A program made the position numbers and the translations under genes. Under the pieces are notes generated by a model. It had not been told where the DNA came from, made no database searches, and saw only the letters and a program-made list of their open reading frames with translations. Source: Lanius collurio (Eukaryota; Chordata; Aves; Passeriformes; Laniidae). From it: DNA of 64,000 nt. The DNA lies in the NCBI GenBank assembly GCA_020086605.1, contig JACBWW010000008.1, positions 12,618,119-12,682,118 of the forward strand, written 5' to 3'. Of the stretch, positions 11,871 through 24,524 are shown piece after piece; within the stretch, counting starts at the first letter, position 1, and each line of letters opens with the position of its first letter.

Positions 11871-14800
11871 AAGGCAGGCTGAGTCTACAGGAATGGACAA
11901 ATTTTTTTAAAAATTGTTCCAATTTGGAATTCAGGAGCATTTTAATATTTTGCCTTAGAATTATTTTTTGCTGATGAAACCACTTCATGTCCCTCATATC
12001 TGAATTATACATTAAGGTTGAGACATGCTATCCCTTTCTGTCAAGGCTGTAGATTATTAATAAATCCATATGTGACAATTTATTTGTTACTGTAATGAAA
12101 GGGTTGACAGGAACACTGGATCTTGAACTTGAATGTCAGGCTTTTTTCTCTACACCATGGTTTTCTTTTGCCTTCATCTGTTGTAGTGCAGAGAATCTTT
12201 ACAACAAGTATAAGACAGTGATGGACTTGGAAGGAAAGATGAAGCGATATTTTTGAAGATGTTCAGGGATTATTTTATTCCTCCAGCCGCATGGCTGGAG
12301 TTCCCAGGCAGCCCCCAGTCATGGGACCCTGCTCTCTTGCTGGCCCCCATGCACACACACCACCCAAGCAGGAACAGGTATGGGGCACACGTGACATGGG
12401 GACAGGGACAGGGACAGACCCGTACCCTGCAGGGTCCCTCCCTCTGGGATTTCAGGGGAAGGCACCTCCACAATTCATCAATCTTGTTGTTGAATTAAGC
12501 ATGTATACCCACTCTGTTCATCATAGACTCAAAACTGGAAAAGGAGATAAAAGTCCAGTGAGAATTCTAAAAATCAGGAGCTTGATGTTGAACCTGATTT
12601 CAAAGATGCCAATGACTGGCGAGATAGATGGAGAATATATATGAAAAAGTAATCTAAGCACAGAATTCTGCACCCGTGAATCTTAGAAGTACAGGTATTC
12701 AGAAGAACTATAGAAGAGAGTACTGAAAATGTTGAGATAGGACATTATTCAAGAATGAATAAGAATTTCAGCAGAGCCAGACCTGAATCAAGGAAGAAGC
12801 CTAGCAGTGCTGAAGGGATTGGGAAAGGTCAATGACACAGAAGCAAACTGTAAAGGAGGATAGAATGCTTAGAAATCAGGTCAGACTCAAGGATGGCTTC
12901 AAGATTTTTGGTCTTCACTACTGCAGAAGATAATTAAGTAAATTACTGCTATAGTTGGAGTCCTCTTACAAAGTTTAAAAAACCAAAACATATTTCATAG
13001 CTGCCAAACCATCATCCCTGCAGGCTTTTGCTCCCTTTCAAGAAGAGTTAATGGAAGGAGGATTGCACTAAAGGTATTCTGGTACTGACACCTGTCAAGG
13101 CTGGCCTCAATATACTTGCTTTAAAACAACCTGTAAGGTATTTGGAAACACACATGTAGATGATTTATTTGTTTGAGGAGATATTGAAGAGTAAAAATAA
13201 AAAAACAACCAAATTAAAGAAACTGCAAGAGATTGACATTGACAGCTCTTGTACAGGTAATAATAACGGAAAAAGACACAGAAAAAAGGAATATAGCAAA
13301 TGCAGAATTTCATGTAAACAAAACTCAATGTGCTCAACAGAAATGGTAAATGAAAGGAAGTTCTAAGTGCCATTCTTGAAAAGTAAGTGATGTTTCAGGA
13401 TGAAAACAGTAAAAACCTTAGACAAAAAAAAAAGGTGTAGAGGAGAGAACTGCTCAGTTACCTGGTTTTCAGAGTTATTCAGAAATTAACAAAGGCAAAT
13501 ACAAGGTGGGCATGATTCAGTGGAATCCCTTTTCCCCTCAATAGAAGTTCAGTCCACCTTACTTGAAAATGTCATGCAAGATTGAAAAAATAGAGACTTT
13601 GCATCTGGCTTTTATGCAAAGCTGTTGTCCTAATGAGAAAATGTGAAAGGCTGAAGAATAGATGTAAAAGAACAATAATTTCATAGACTTGTAAATCTAA
13701 CAGACCACAGTCCTAGAGAAGAAATAAACAACTCTTAGATCAAAGGCTTCATAGATCACCTTCACTGGAGGAATAAGTAGAAATTTATTAGTCACTTTTT
13801 CTTTTTCCTTTTTTTTTGTTTTTTTGAAAGCCAGCTCACAATAAGTATACAGTTTAATGTCAACTTAAATTACATCTACAGTTTTCTGACAGACTCATTT
13901 GCTTTTTCAGGTTTATGTCTAACACACTGACAGTTTCTAATCAATAGGAGAAAATTCCCTTTGAGAGTTATTAAAATATACCTTGCATTTAAATGCAATA
14001 AAAAGCATGACTGAACATGCCTCTGTTCCTCATAACACATAAATACCACATCTGGCCCATAAAAAACAAGCATTATACAAAGGTTGTATGAATGCCAGAT
14101 ACGTATTATTACATGGAACTGTTTTATCCATCTAGCCTAATTTCCAGATGTTTTATTACTTGTAGACAAGAGTATTGTCAAAACTGGTGTTGGAAGTCCA
14201 TTTATTTCAAGAGGGCAAGGGACAGGAATAGCAAGTTAAGCTACAGGAAATGTTTGTGATACAGTTAATGGGAAACCATGTGACTGAATCATCAGTGTTA
14301 TCATGTTTAAAGAGATGCACTTAAAATTCAATTTCAGACTAAGATTTCACTTGACTGCATTTAAAATATGCACTTACTTTTTCCTTCCAGCAGTAAATGG
14401 CACATAATTGTAGGTAATATTTACAAAAAACAGAGCAAGCAACTAATGAAAATTAAATGGAAACCATTAGTACAAAAATTGCTGGTAACTGTAACCATAC
14501 CCAAAAACATATCAAGCAGTTACCTAAAAATTCTGAAGACATTGAAAACTAATATATATTAATTCCTCCAATCTGGAATTGGGCTGTGGGATTCTTCTTG
14601 GGTTTTGGGTTTTTTTTGTTGTTTGCTGTTCTTTTTTTTTAATCTGTAAGTAATAGAAACATATTTTCAAATATTATTTGAAATTAGAGTGGCAGTTCTC
14701 AAAGCACCATATGGCTTCTGAAAAGCTTGTTTGGGTACCTCACAAAAGCCAGGTTTCTAGCACAATAGTAAAAGTATGAGGTGTAGAGGAGGGGATAAAA

Positions 14801-17726
14801 AGGCATGTAGGTGAGCACATAGAGGAAAGGAAAAGCAGCCGACACTATGTCATAAACATGGTGTTTCACCAAGATGTCTGAAGAGACAGGACACAGAAGA
14901 GTTTAAGCACAGCAAAGTAGAAATGAAGAATTGTAAGAATGCCACTAAAAAGAGGTGCTAACAGGGGTTGGGCGGTAACCACTAGTTAGTTTTCCTTGAA
15001 ATGAAAGTACATTTTATTAAATGCAGGGTTTGGTTTAATGAAATACAAGATATAAAAAGATGTGAAGGTTACCAAGTGAAAACACACATTTTTTGAATAA
15101 TTGGTGTATCAGTGTGGCATTTCTGACTTTAACCCTGAAAACAAATTAAAAAGCAACAATCTTAGAATCACTATAGGAAATATATTTAATAATCCTATTC
15201 AAAATGGCATCATAACACGATCTCATAAGTTCTTCTTATAATATAGTAATGTTTCTAAAATGTGATATTAACCCCAGGCTCTTCTCTGTCCTGTAATATT
15301 TTCTGTACTGGCACTGAAAACTTAGAAGTTCCTCTATTCAATTCATCGTGAGTCCTGTTTCAAATTACATATTACTTCTCACACCATGTCTTCTTTTTTA
15401 CTAAGTCACAGCCATTTAAAATAAACCCAGACATTTCAGGGGAAGGGAGGCAGACCTAATAGGGTCTCAGAGAAACCTCAGAGACTACAGTCTAGTGTTG
15501 ACTTCATAGTTAAACAATTAATTTGTTTACTTCTCTTCAAATTTGCTAAACACCAATATTTAAAACAGGTTTACACTATATCCACTAAAAACCTAGAAAA
15601 CTTTTCCAAGTTTTTTGAGATACACAATGGCTGGGAGGGTATAATTAATTTCAGTCCTATGAACACCCTGACCCCATAATTTGTATTCACCTGAAATCCA
15701 ACATAAACAAAAATGTCACAAGGTTTTAGACAGGACTTAAAAAATCAGAAAACGTTCATCATTCTGTCCATGAAAAATATGATGGCTGATCCACCATCAC
15801 TGATAATTCCTCAGAAGTCGAGCTAATATGATGATCAGTAACTTACCCTGACCCTTCTTAAGTTAAGACCTGTCCTGCTGCAGCAATCAGTTCTCTTCTC
15901 TAAAGACAGTCCCCATGACTGTCTTATTGATTAGCATTTCAGCAGGCCCCCTAAACCAGTCAGAAAACTTGGGGCTTAATGCCCTGCCAACTACAAGACA
16001 AGGGCATTTAGAGTTACAGATTGAGTAGCACAGCACAGCAGATTATCCGTGGTAAAGAAAAAGTTGGCTATTCACTTGCCTTCCTCTGAATAGCCAGCGG
16101 AACGGCTTTTCAGCGTGGCTTGTGATAAAAGCAAGAAGACTTCTTACATCCCATGTCTAAAGGTTTGTGTGCAATGATTGAGACAGCTGTGACAAGACCA
16201 AGGAGGTAACTAATATTTCTCACTGTATGTATCAGCCTTATTGCCAGTGCATTTCTCTTAGAAACTCTTTGTTCTTTTATTGTAAACAGAAAGCAACCTG
16301 GACAAAGAGCATATCTGATTCTGCTTGTACAATGGATTGCTCAAGGAGGACAGAATACACAGAAATATTCTGTGTACCAACACCATCAGGAAGAGAGAAA
16401 CAATGCACTTGTGCAATGCTGGAAGGAAAATATCCTATCCATTCCCTGCAACATTTCTGGGTTGGAAACATAAGTGAATCTTTCATTTTTGGATCTCAAA
16501 AAGAAGTCCTGGTTAAATCAATCTTGAGACTCTGCATGACTCCTGCTATTGAAAAAAAAGCTACTCAGACTCTCTGCACTGCTAAATATCCTGACACCCC
16601 TAGGGATCAAATCTGTCACTTAGAATATGTCTATAATGTATCCAACAGAACGAAATAATAATTGACTAATTACAGTAATACTAGTTACTAATTACAGCAG
16701 TATAAACACCTAGCAAAAAAAATTCAAAACAAGCAGCTTGTTACACATATCACAAGATTTACACATTTATGCTCAAATTAATTTTTTTTTCAAAGCTAAG
16801 AACAAAAAGATAATAAATACTACTAGCAGTGTTTATGTTAGGAGGTCTCCAAACACTTTGCAAAGGAGACACAGCTCTCTAAATGTAACATGCTGGCCAA
16901 AACCATGCTAACCAAGCCAGAGACGGAACAACCACAAGCTAAATCAGAACAGATGCAAATTATATGGCAGGTAGAACTGTCCTCATCCTCAACCTTTAGA
17001 ATAATGCACTCACCTGTGTCCCACTATCAGTTTTTATTGAAAGCATCTGCAAGCTCTCACTGCAACACTCTATTGTCCAAGAGAAAGACAAGTGTTGTTA
17101 AAAACAAAACAGTATCCTCAAAGTTTTTCTCTCTGGAGATTTTTTAATATACTGTTACCTGTATTATTGTCTAAAACACAGGGTATTCCTTTCGCAGTTC
17201 TCCTGAAGTCCAAGGCAAAAAAGGATATACGTTTATCCTTGATTTTCTGGTCTAGAAAATGCATCTGCCTTGTATGTACTCTAGGTCCTGTTTGCATACA
17301 TGCTGTAGTCCTAACACATGTTCTTGTTTCATTTTATAAGGACCAGTGGAAGAGTCTGTATGCACTGGCTTCTTTACAGCTCCATAAAGCATGACTCTTC
17401 TGTAATCAAAGTTCATGTTAAAAATGAAATGAGCCTAAGGAGGATAGTTTATATCTCCTTCCTCCATATTCCCCCATCCATTCCATCCTACATCAAGAAG
17501 ACTGTACTTGACACTGCAAAAAAAACCAGTTAGATTATTTTCTTCTTAACAGGCTGCATGCAGCATGCTGCTTTTGGGGATCATAATCCTGTATTAAAAT
17601 AATAAAAAATCAGTAACAAGTTGCTAGCAGTGAACAATGCACCAGATCTGCTCTGGCAATATACTAGAACACATTAATGGTCAGCAACACAATCTGACCT
17701 TTTGGACCTAAAGATACCAAATAGAT
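11871..17726. other. Gene-free intergenic DNA
   Basis: AT-rich sequence without recognisable genes. It contains a G-rich patch with GGGACA repeats (about 12395-12420), T-rich tracts (13800-13830 and 14600-14640) and one 143-codon open frame (16227-16658, plus) that resembles nothing I recognise and has no splice or promoter support. Confidence 0.55.
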
Positions 17727-18850
17727 CACAGAATCATAGAATGGTTTGGGCTGAAAGGGGCCTCAAAGATTATCTTGTTCCATCCTCCCTGCCACAGGCA
17801 GGGATACCTCCCACTAGACCAGATTGCCCAGTGCTCCGTCCAACCTGGCCTTGAACACTTCCAGGGATGGGGCATCCATCTACAAATTGTCCAGGCAACT
17901 TGTTCCAGTGCGTCAGCACCCTCACAGTGAAGGATTTACTTCTAATGTCTAATCTAAACCTAGCTTCTGTCATTTTACAGGCATTCCCTCTTGTCCTATC
18001 ACTACATGTGCTTGTAACAAGTCCCCCTCTATCTCTCTTGTAGGCCCCCTTTATGTACTAGGTGGTGTTCTAAGGTCTCCCAAAAACCTTCTCTTTCCAG
18101 TCTGAACAATCCCAACTCTCTGTCTTCATAGGAGGGGTGTTCCTGCCCTGTGATCATCCCCATGGCCCTCATGTGGACTAACTCCAACAAGCCCATGCCT
18201 TTTTTATGCTGGAGGCCCCAGTGCTCCAGGTGGGGTCTCAGCAGAGCAGAGGGGCAGAATCCCCTGCCTGGCCCCGCTGGCCGCGCTGCTTTGGATGCAG
18301 CCCAGGACACGTTTGGCTCTCTGGGCTGGGAGTGCCCATGGCTGGGTCATGTCCAGCCTCTCACCCATAAGCACCTACAAGTCTTTTGACTCAAATCTAT
18401 TATCAATCCATTCTCTATCCAGACTGTACTTGTGCTTGGGATTACCAGATGTAGTACCTTGCATTTGACCTTGTTGAACTTCATGAGGTTTACATGGGCC
18501 CAGCTCTCAAGACTATCATGGTCCCTGCGAATGGCATCCCTGCCCTCCAGTTTATCAACTGCACCACCCAGCTTGGTGTTGTTGGCAGCCTTGCTGAGAT
18601 AGCACTCAATCCCAGTGTCCATGTCCCTAACAAACATTTCAAACAGGGATAGTCACAATACCAGCCCCCGAGGAACTCCACACATCACTGGCCTCCACTT
18701 GGACATTGAGCCAAAGGCTGAAACCCTTTGAGTGTGACCATCCAGCCAATTCTTTATCCACCATATGATCACCCATCCAATCCACATCTCCTCCATTCAG
18801 AGACAAAGATGTAATGCAAAGATGTAATTCCTTTACAATAGAAAGAGCAA
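17727..18850 (-). mobile_element. CR1 LINE 3' fragment, about 1.1 kb
   Basis: It begins on the plus strand with 'agaatcatagaatggtttgg', the complement of the CR1 3' terminus. It then runs through the familiar antisense CR1 3' sequence: 'cttgttccagtgcgtcagca', 'aacttcatgaggtttacatg' (near 18477) and 'gaggaactccacacatcact' (near 18669). It fades after about 18800, where a short duplication (aaagatgtaat twice) occurs. Minus orientation, 5'-truncated, no intact ORF2. Confidence 0.88.
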
Positions 18851-20939
18851 CACAAGAACCCCATTTTTGGAGCATCTCTGCCTTTTACCTTTTACTAACC
18901 CTTTTCATGCTAGGTGGTCTGACTGCCCTTGAGCCAGAACTTGATGTATGGGACTTTACCTCAATGGAAAAACTGGAGCACTGAGTGACACATGCACTAA
19001 TTTTTGTTCTTCTCTTTTGCTCTCCTACAAAACTTACTTCTATTCCAGGACCACATAACTGCAGTCATAGATTTTTTTTCCATTTCCAAATCAGCTTTAC
19101 TAAACCCTACCTACTCCAGCACACAACAGTGAATCTGTAGGGTCTCTGCTCAGCTGCAGCACAGAGAGGCACAGCCTGGCCAGGTGACTTAGAGTAGATG
19201 AACCTGGTTTAGTGCATCCAAAGCGAGCAGAAGACAGCATCACTAGGTTACTATTCCTAGTAACTTTTATGTCATAAATATTTCCCACTATTGAGTGCAT
19301 ATTCGTAATTTAAGTATAGTGTGTAATATAGACCTACAGCAGCTGGCGCTAAATAACATCTGTGAAGGAGTACTAGCACAAAAGGGCATCTGCACAAGAT
19401 GCATTAACAGCAGATGAGCTCAGCTTCAGCCTTACCTGGCCAAGCTCAAAGGCCCTATGGATGAAACAGCACAGTCTCTCCAGGGAGCTTGTTTCAGTGC
19501 TGCACTGAAGAAGTTCACAACCAGCCTGTCTTGATGTGCAGGGCAATGAAGTTTATGAGGTTTCTAACCAATCCTCAAGTTTCTCAAAGTGTCTCTGAAG
19601 TTGTACATGTAGGCATATCACTCTCTCTGACTAAAGTGTACCGTCCATAAATTGGATATTTCATCACAACAGACCAGTGGGTCTCCACTTGAAACCACTG
19701 TGTTTGTTTAGTGGGGACTTAGATCAGAGTAAAATTAAGAGAAAGAGATGAAAACTTATCCAAGGCCCCAGAAATTTAATTCATCCTAAGTTTAACATTT
19801 TCAGTGACAGCAAGGAAGGAGGTAGAAACAAAACAAGATCTACTCAGGTCCTGAGAAATAATAATTTTATTTCTTGCCTCTCTAAACATAGATGGTTTAG
19901 CTTTTTTTTTGCCACTGGAAAATTCTTTTAGTGTCCCTAAAGAGGATACAGACTTACCTCTGTAACACTAGCACTCCTATTGTCCTGTAATCTGTAATCA
20001 GTAAATTTGAATGTTAAATACAGAGAAAAAAAAAAAAAAAAAAAAGGCCATTAAGTAGGCATCTAATTTATATGGATTTCTTCAGTGACAAAATGCAGTA
20101 ATATTTATTTTGTTGTATAAGCACAGCATGGAGGAACTCAGAAAAAAAAATTAGTGCATGGAATCCTGGGATGGTTTGTAATCAGCTGACAAAACGTGCA
20201 GACGAGACTAATTGCTGCCATCACGCTTTTAGTTCCACTTTCAGGGCGGTGTCTGCAGGAATGACAGACACTGATTCAGTAAGAGCATAGCACCATCTGC
20301 TGGTGAAGTCAGAAGGGAGGAAAAAATTTGGTCGTCTTTCCCTATAATAGTTAGATTTAATTAAATAAAAATAACAATTAAAATTAAAGAAAACAAACAA
20401 AAAAACCCAAACAAACAACCCCCCACAAAAATATATTAAAAAAATAAAAAAAACCACCAAAATCAAAACATTCTGGATAGACTTTGTCCGCTTTGATTAT
20501 TAAAGAGATTTCCAACACGCAAAACTTGCAAGGGGTCTGCCCCTCAGACACTGTGTGAGCACTCCTACTAGATGTTTCAAGGCCATTTCAGTTATTCTGT
20601 CGCATTCATATTCAGTGCTGACAAGGTGCGTGTCTAGATAACACCCTTTTCAGAGTTTGTACACATGGGCAGTTTGGTCTAGTGTAAACAAAGGGTTACA
20701 GAAGGACCTGTGGGTTTAACTTGTGATTTATTGCAATGATGCAACAGATAAGTGATTGAGTTGCTCTAACAGTAATATAACCTCAAACAAATGTACATTT
20801 TGCTCTTATGGGTGTGCCTTTGGATCATAATACATTAGCATAGGCCTTTCTGTACCTCTCCTCTTCCTGATTTACCAGTCTGCTCATGTGGATGTGTTCT
20901 GCTTTCTTGAGATCTTAGAAGTCTAATGTCATCTCAAAA
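18851..20939. other. Gene-free intergenic DNA with A-rich tracts
   Basis: No supported gene. A 20-nt poly(A) run lies at 20026-20045. An A/C-rich low-complexity tract (about 20376-20465) holds CAAA- and CCCA-type runs. Sequence around 19430-19560 vaguely resembles an old CR1, but too weakly to call. Confidence 0.55.
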
Positions 20940-21360
20940 AAACAAAAACAAAAAAATGCTGAGGTAGAGTCAGGCATATTGAAGTTTTGTGGCAAGGTTT
21001 TGTTAGTGGGTGGTTACAGGGGTGGCCCCTGTGAGAAGCTGACAGAAGTTTCCCCAATGTCCAAAAGAGCCAGCACCAGCCAGCTCCCAGATGGACCCAT
21101 GACTGATCCCACCAGCCACAGTGGTAGCACCTCCGGGGTAATGTATTAAGAAGGGGGGAGAAATCCCTTGTGCAGCCTGAGAAAGACGTGAGAATATGTG
21201 TGAAAAACAGCTCTGCAGACACCAAGGTCAGTGAAGGAGGGGAAAGAGGTGTCCTAGGTGTCCCTGTGGTGCAGACCATAGTGAGGAAGCTCTGCAGCTT
21301 CAGCTGAAGCAGCCCAAGCTGGTTAATAGTGGATCAGATCTACCACTATAGCCCAATGGA

Positions 21361-21665
21361 GGATCCCACGCTGGAGCAGGTAGATGCCTGAAGGAGGCTG
21401 TGACCCCTGTGGGAAGATGGAGCACGCTCCTGGCAGGATCTGCCTGTGGAGAGGAGACCACATTGGAACAGGTTTGCTGGTAGGACTTGTGATCCTATGA
21501 GGACCCATGCTGGGGCAGTCTGTGCCTGCAGGTCTGCACCATGTGGGCGGGACCCATGCCAGAGTGGTTTGTGAGGAACTGCAGCCGGTGGGACGGGCTC
21601 ACACTGGAGAAGTTAATGGAGGACTTCCTGCTGTGGGAGGGACTAAACTGGAGCAGTGGAAGAGT
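21361..21665 (+). repeat. Imperfect ~47-bp tandem units inside the LTR-like repeat
   Basis: About seven diverged units, each with a core like 'acccatgctggagcag', recur near 21361, 21412, 21453, 21501, 21549, 21597 and 21641, a spacing of 41-51 bp. The units appear to be an inherent part of the host repeat, not a local expansion. Confidence 0.65.
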
Positions 21666-21973
21666 GTGAGGAGCATTCTTCTGAGGAGGGAGGAGTAGCA
21701 GAGACAATGTATGTTGAACTGACCACAACACCCTTTCCCTGACCCCCGGTGCTGCTCAGGGGTAGGAGGCAGAGGAAATTGTGAGTGAAGCTGAATCCAG
21801 GAAGAAGGGAGTAGTGGAGGAAAATGTTTCTAAGATCTGGTTTTATTTCTCATTATCCTACTCTGAATGGATTGGTATGAAATTAGTTTTTCCCTAAGTC
21901 AAGTCTCTTTTCCCTATGACAGTAATTGATTATTTCTCCCTGTCCTTATCTTGACCCACGAGCCTTTCATCAT

Positions 21974-22082
21974 AGATCTAGGCTTTCATCCATCTTCTAG
22001 GTGTCCTTGGCTTTGGCAGGGGCATTACAACCAGATAATCTTTAAGGTCCACTCCAACCCAACCATTCTATGATTCTATGAT
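21974..22082 (+). mobile_element. Short 3'-end CR1 nested in the LTR-like repeat
   Basis: The last ~100 bp of a CR1 in sense orientation. It includes 'gataatctttaaggtccact' and the terminal 'ccattctatgattctatgat' octamer repeats that mark CR1 3' ends. Host-repeat sequence stops at 'gagcctttcatcat' and resumes at 'attctctgtgtcctgttcag', so the CR1 landed inside an existing copy. Breakpoints are good to a few bases. Confidence 0.8.
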
Positions 22083-22170
22083 ATTCTCTGTGTCCTGTTC
22101 AGCTAAGGAGAAGGGTGACAGAACAGTTTTTGTGGACATCTGGCAAACAGCCAGGGTCAACCCACCACAC

Positions 22171-23038
22171 TGAATTTAGTCCACTTTCCAGAAGGCAGAG
22201 CATGTAACCAGCAAGCTCAGTACCTGGTCTATGGGCTGTGTTGTCTTGTCATGTTATCAGCTGGAGCTTTGATGGGATCCTGGATTGTATTTCCCCTGGG
22301 AAGCAGCAAAGACATAGGATGCCCTGAGTACTTAACATCAGAAAACTTTTGAGGAAATTTCTGTCTTGCACTGCTATCATAGTTATCTTGCTCAAATTAG
22401 TGGTCCTGTGTAAGTCCCCTCTTACCCTATGAGTTTTACCCTCTATCTATAGGTACAATGAAGCACTAACATGATTAGAAGTTTTGCACTAAAACACCTT
22501 TCAGTAACACACACTTCCAGGACTGAGGGAATCCAGTTGCAGAAGGTTAGACACATAAGACTGGAGACTAGAGTGTGTAATTCTGAAGAAGCTGGCCCAG
22601 AAGAAAGTCAAGAACAACCAGAGCTATTTTTAAGGACAACTATGTATAGGTAGAATGACTTGAGTATTTGGGCTGTACTGGTAAAAGTTCTGGAGATCTT
22701 CAGAGAAGTAGTCCTAGAAGTAAGAAATTCTCCTTCTGCTTGAATAGTCCTTCTTCCTCTGTGCTCAAAATTGTTACCCTTTTGCTGACTACCTTGCTTC
22801 TGAAAGGAATAAGATGAATGTGTCTTTACAAGCAGACCATAAGAATTTGCTTGGAGATAGGGCCAAGAACTTACAGATAGGGAAGTAGTGGAAGAAATCA
22901 TCAGTTCTAGAAAATGTTCCTACTTGACATGGGCTGCTGCTCAGGTAAGGTGGTGTTAAATTCCTGAACTTAGAGAAAAAGAACAAAGACTCAATAGAAT
23001 TATGAATAGTGTTTTGTTATTAAAAAAAAAAAAAAAGA
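22171..23038. other. Unassigned intergenic DNA
   Basis: No recognisable gene. It ends in a 15-nt poly(A) run (23022-23036) directly before the candidate LTR. Part of it could belong to the 5' portion of that LTR. Confidence 0.5.
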
Positions 23039-23290
23039 GTGCATATTAGAGGGGGCCATAGAGTAGGTGATTCAGGGAGTCTGTACCTTCAGAGTATCTC
23101 AGCCAATGGAGAAAGGAAGAGAGTGAAGTGGGCAGGAACTCAGAATAAAAAGGGGGCTGTGTTCCCCTACAATTTGAGAGACCCCAGGGGAATGCCCCAT
23201 GGCCTCTCCGTTTATGTCAATAAAGTTACTGGACTCTTTTGTTTCCTTTTTGGACATAAACCTCTGGTGTTGTGAATTTTTCCACACACT
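23039..23290 (+). mobile_element. Candidate solo LTR (3' portion)
   Basis: The stretch has the order of landmarks expected for a retroviral LTR: a CCAAT box (23103-23107), an AATAAAAA TATA-like box 41 bp later (23144-23151), a poly(A) signal AATAAA at 23219-23224, and a terminal 'ttccacaca' ending in CA near 23287. No internal retroviral genes or second LTR lie nearby, so if real it is a solo LTR. The 5' boundary and target-site duplication were not found. It could be chance spacing of common motifs. Confidence 0.45.
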
Positions 23291-24459
23291 TCTAATCCAG
23301 AACAGCTCTACTACGTCCTACTTGACAAACTGTGTCTACAGTGATGGCCAAATCACTTTGAGAAATCAGCAGGTAATGAACAGGCACAAATCATTACTCA
23401 AACCAGACTGTACAAGAAGCCTTACTCAGCCTTTTTCACCCTCTGATACCTCATTGCAGTTGCTACAGACCAAAGAACCAGTGCTGAAGAAACCAAAGAC
23501 CTCAGAGTAATCTATTTGGGAGTAGCATATCTCTATCAGAATAGGAGGCTCCATGAGTCTGAAGTCCCCAAGCCCAGAGACAGCACTGCTCCAGACCTCA
23601 CTTTCACAGAATTTCCAGACAGCTGTGAAACAAAAAAGACAAATCAACAAAAGACCACGAGGAGTTTTATAGCCACCCAGTAGCCTAGAATCTTCCTCCA
23701 GCTGGCATGTGCTAGCACTTTCTCCCGATATGTTTTTCACACCTTCTAGGGGCTTAAGCACTGAAGCCACAGACCTGACTCTGTACTAGAATTGTTCAGA
23801 TTTCTTTCTATACAAACAACACAACGAATACTAAAACACTAGTCAGACAGTAACACACAATGAGGCTGGCAGACTAAACCACAATTCCCTTTACAAAAGA
23901 ATATGTGTGTATTATATATGCTGTGTCCACACTTTGCTTTCTAGCTGGTTCACCTACTTACACTAATCATGCATCTGGCATGCGCATCCATTCACAAACT
24001 GTCCTTGCTATTGTTTGAAACATTTTTAGCCTCTGAGTTTCCTTGAAGTTACATCAGTTAAACATCCTGTTTTCATTAGTTCTTATCCCTAATTATGTAT
24101 GTCAACATCAGTACCAACATTCTCAGTGTGTAGTTCACACACAGCTCACGTATGATCCTCCATTTGGAAATTCTCTTCAGCCAACAAACATACTTAATGT
24201 CAGACAGTTCTAAACCCATAATTCAAGCACTCATTGGTCACACGCAGGATTTCTAGGCTGTCAGGGTTTCCAGCCTTCCAGATGTAAAAGGTGCCTGGAT
24301 CCTCCTGATATATAAAAGACATCCATAAAAATATATCCATACAAAGTGTCCAGGATGAAAAACAACATCTATCTGGAAAAATGTGGACATACAATACCCA
24401 TACAGAAGATTGTGTGCAAGTTAGGTTAGGAACTTACAGTGCAGCAAGTCACTCCCTGC

Positions 24460-24524
24460 TAGAAGTTTATTTCATTTCCCAACTGCAGCACCCAGTAGAA
24501 GTTTATTTCATTTCCAAACTGCAG
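24460..24524. repeat. Two-copy direct repeat, 36-bp period
   Basis: A 29-bp segment beginning TAGAAGTTTATTTCATTTCC and ending CTGCAG occurs at 24460-24488 and again, with one difference, at 24496-24524. This is a small recent tandem duplication. Confidence 0.85.

Larger units (their letters stand above)
20940..22170 (+). mobile_element. Avian LTR-like interspersed repeat (interrupted)
   Basis: About 1.2 kb that I recognise as a recurrent avian interspersed repeat, probably an ERV-type LTR. Visible parts in order: a 5' segment with 'ggtggcccctgtgagaagct'; a TATA-like 'taatgtattaagaagg' near 21139; a block of imperfect tandem units (21361-21665); 'ctgaccacaacaccctttcc'; 'cttatcttgacccacgagcc'; and an end at 'cagggtcaacccaccaca' (22169). 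It is interrupted by a small CR1 at about 21974-22082. The start is uncertain, near 20940-20957. I see no retroviral coding frames. The class assignment is from memory of similar repeats and is not proven by this copy. Confidence 0.6.

Noticed and set aside
12395..12420. G-quadruplex in GGGGACAGGGACAGGGACAG
   Set aside because: There are only three clear G runs within a short span, too few for a confident call.
19430..19560. Possible old CR1 fragment
   Set aside because: Only a few phrases resemble CR1 and their order does not hold over more than about 50 bp.
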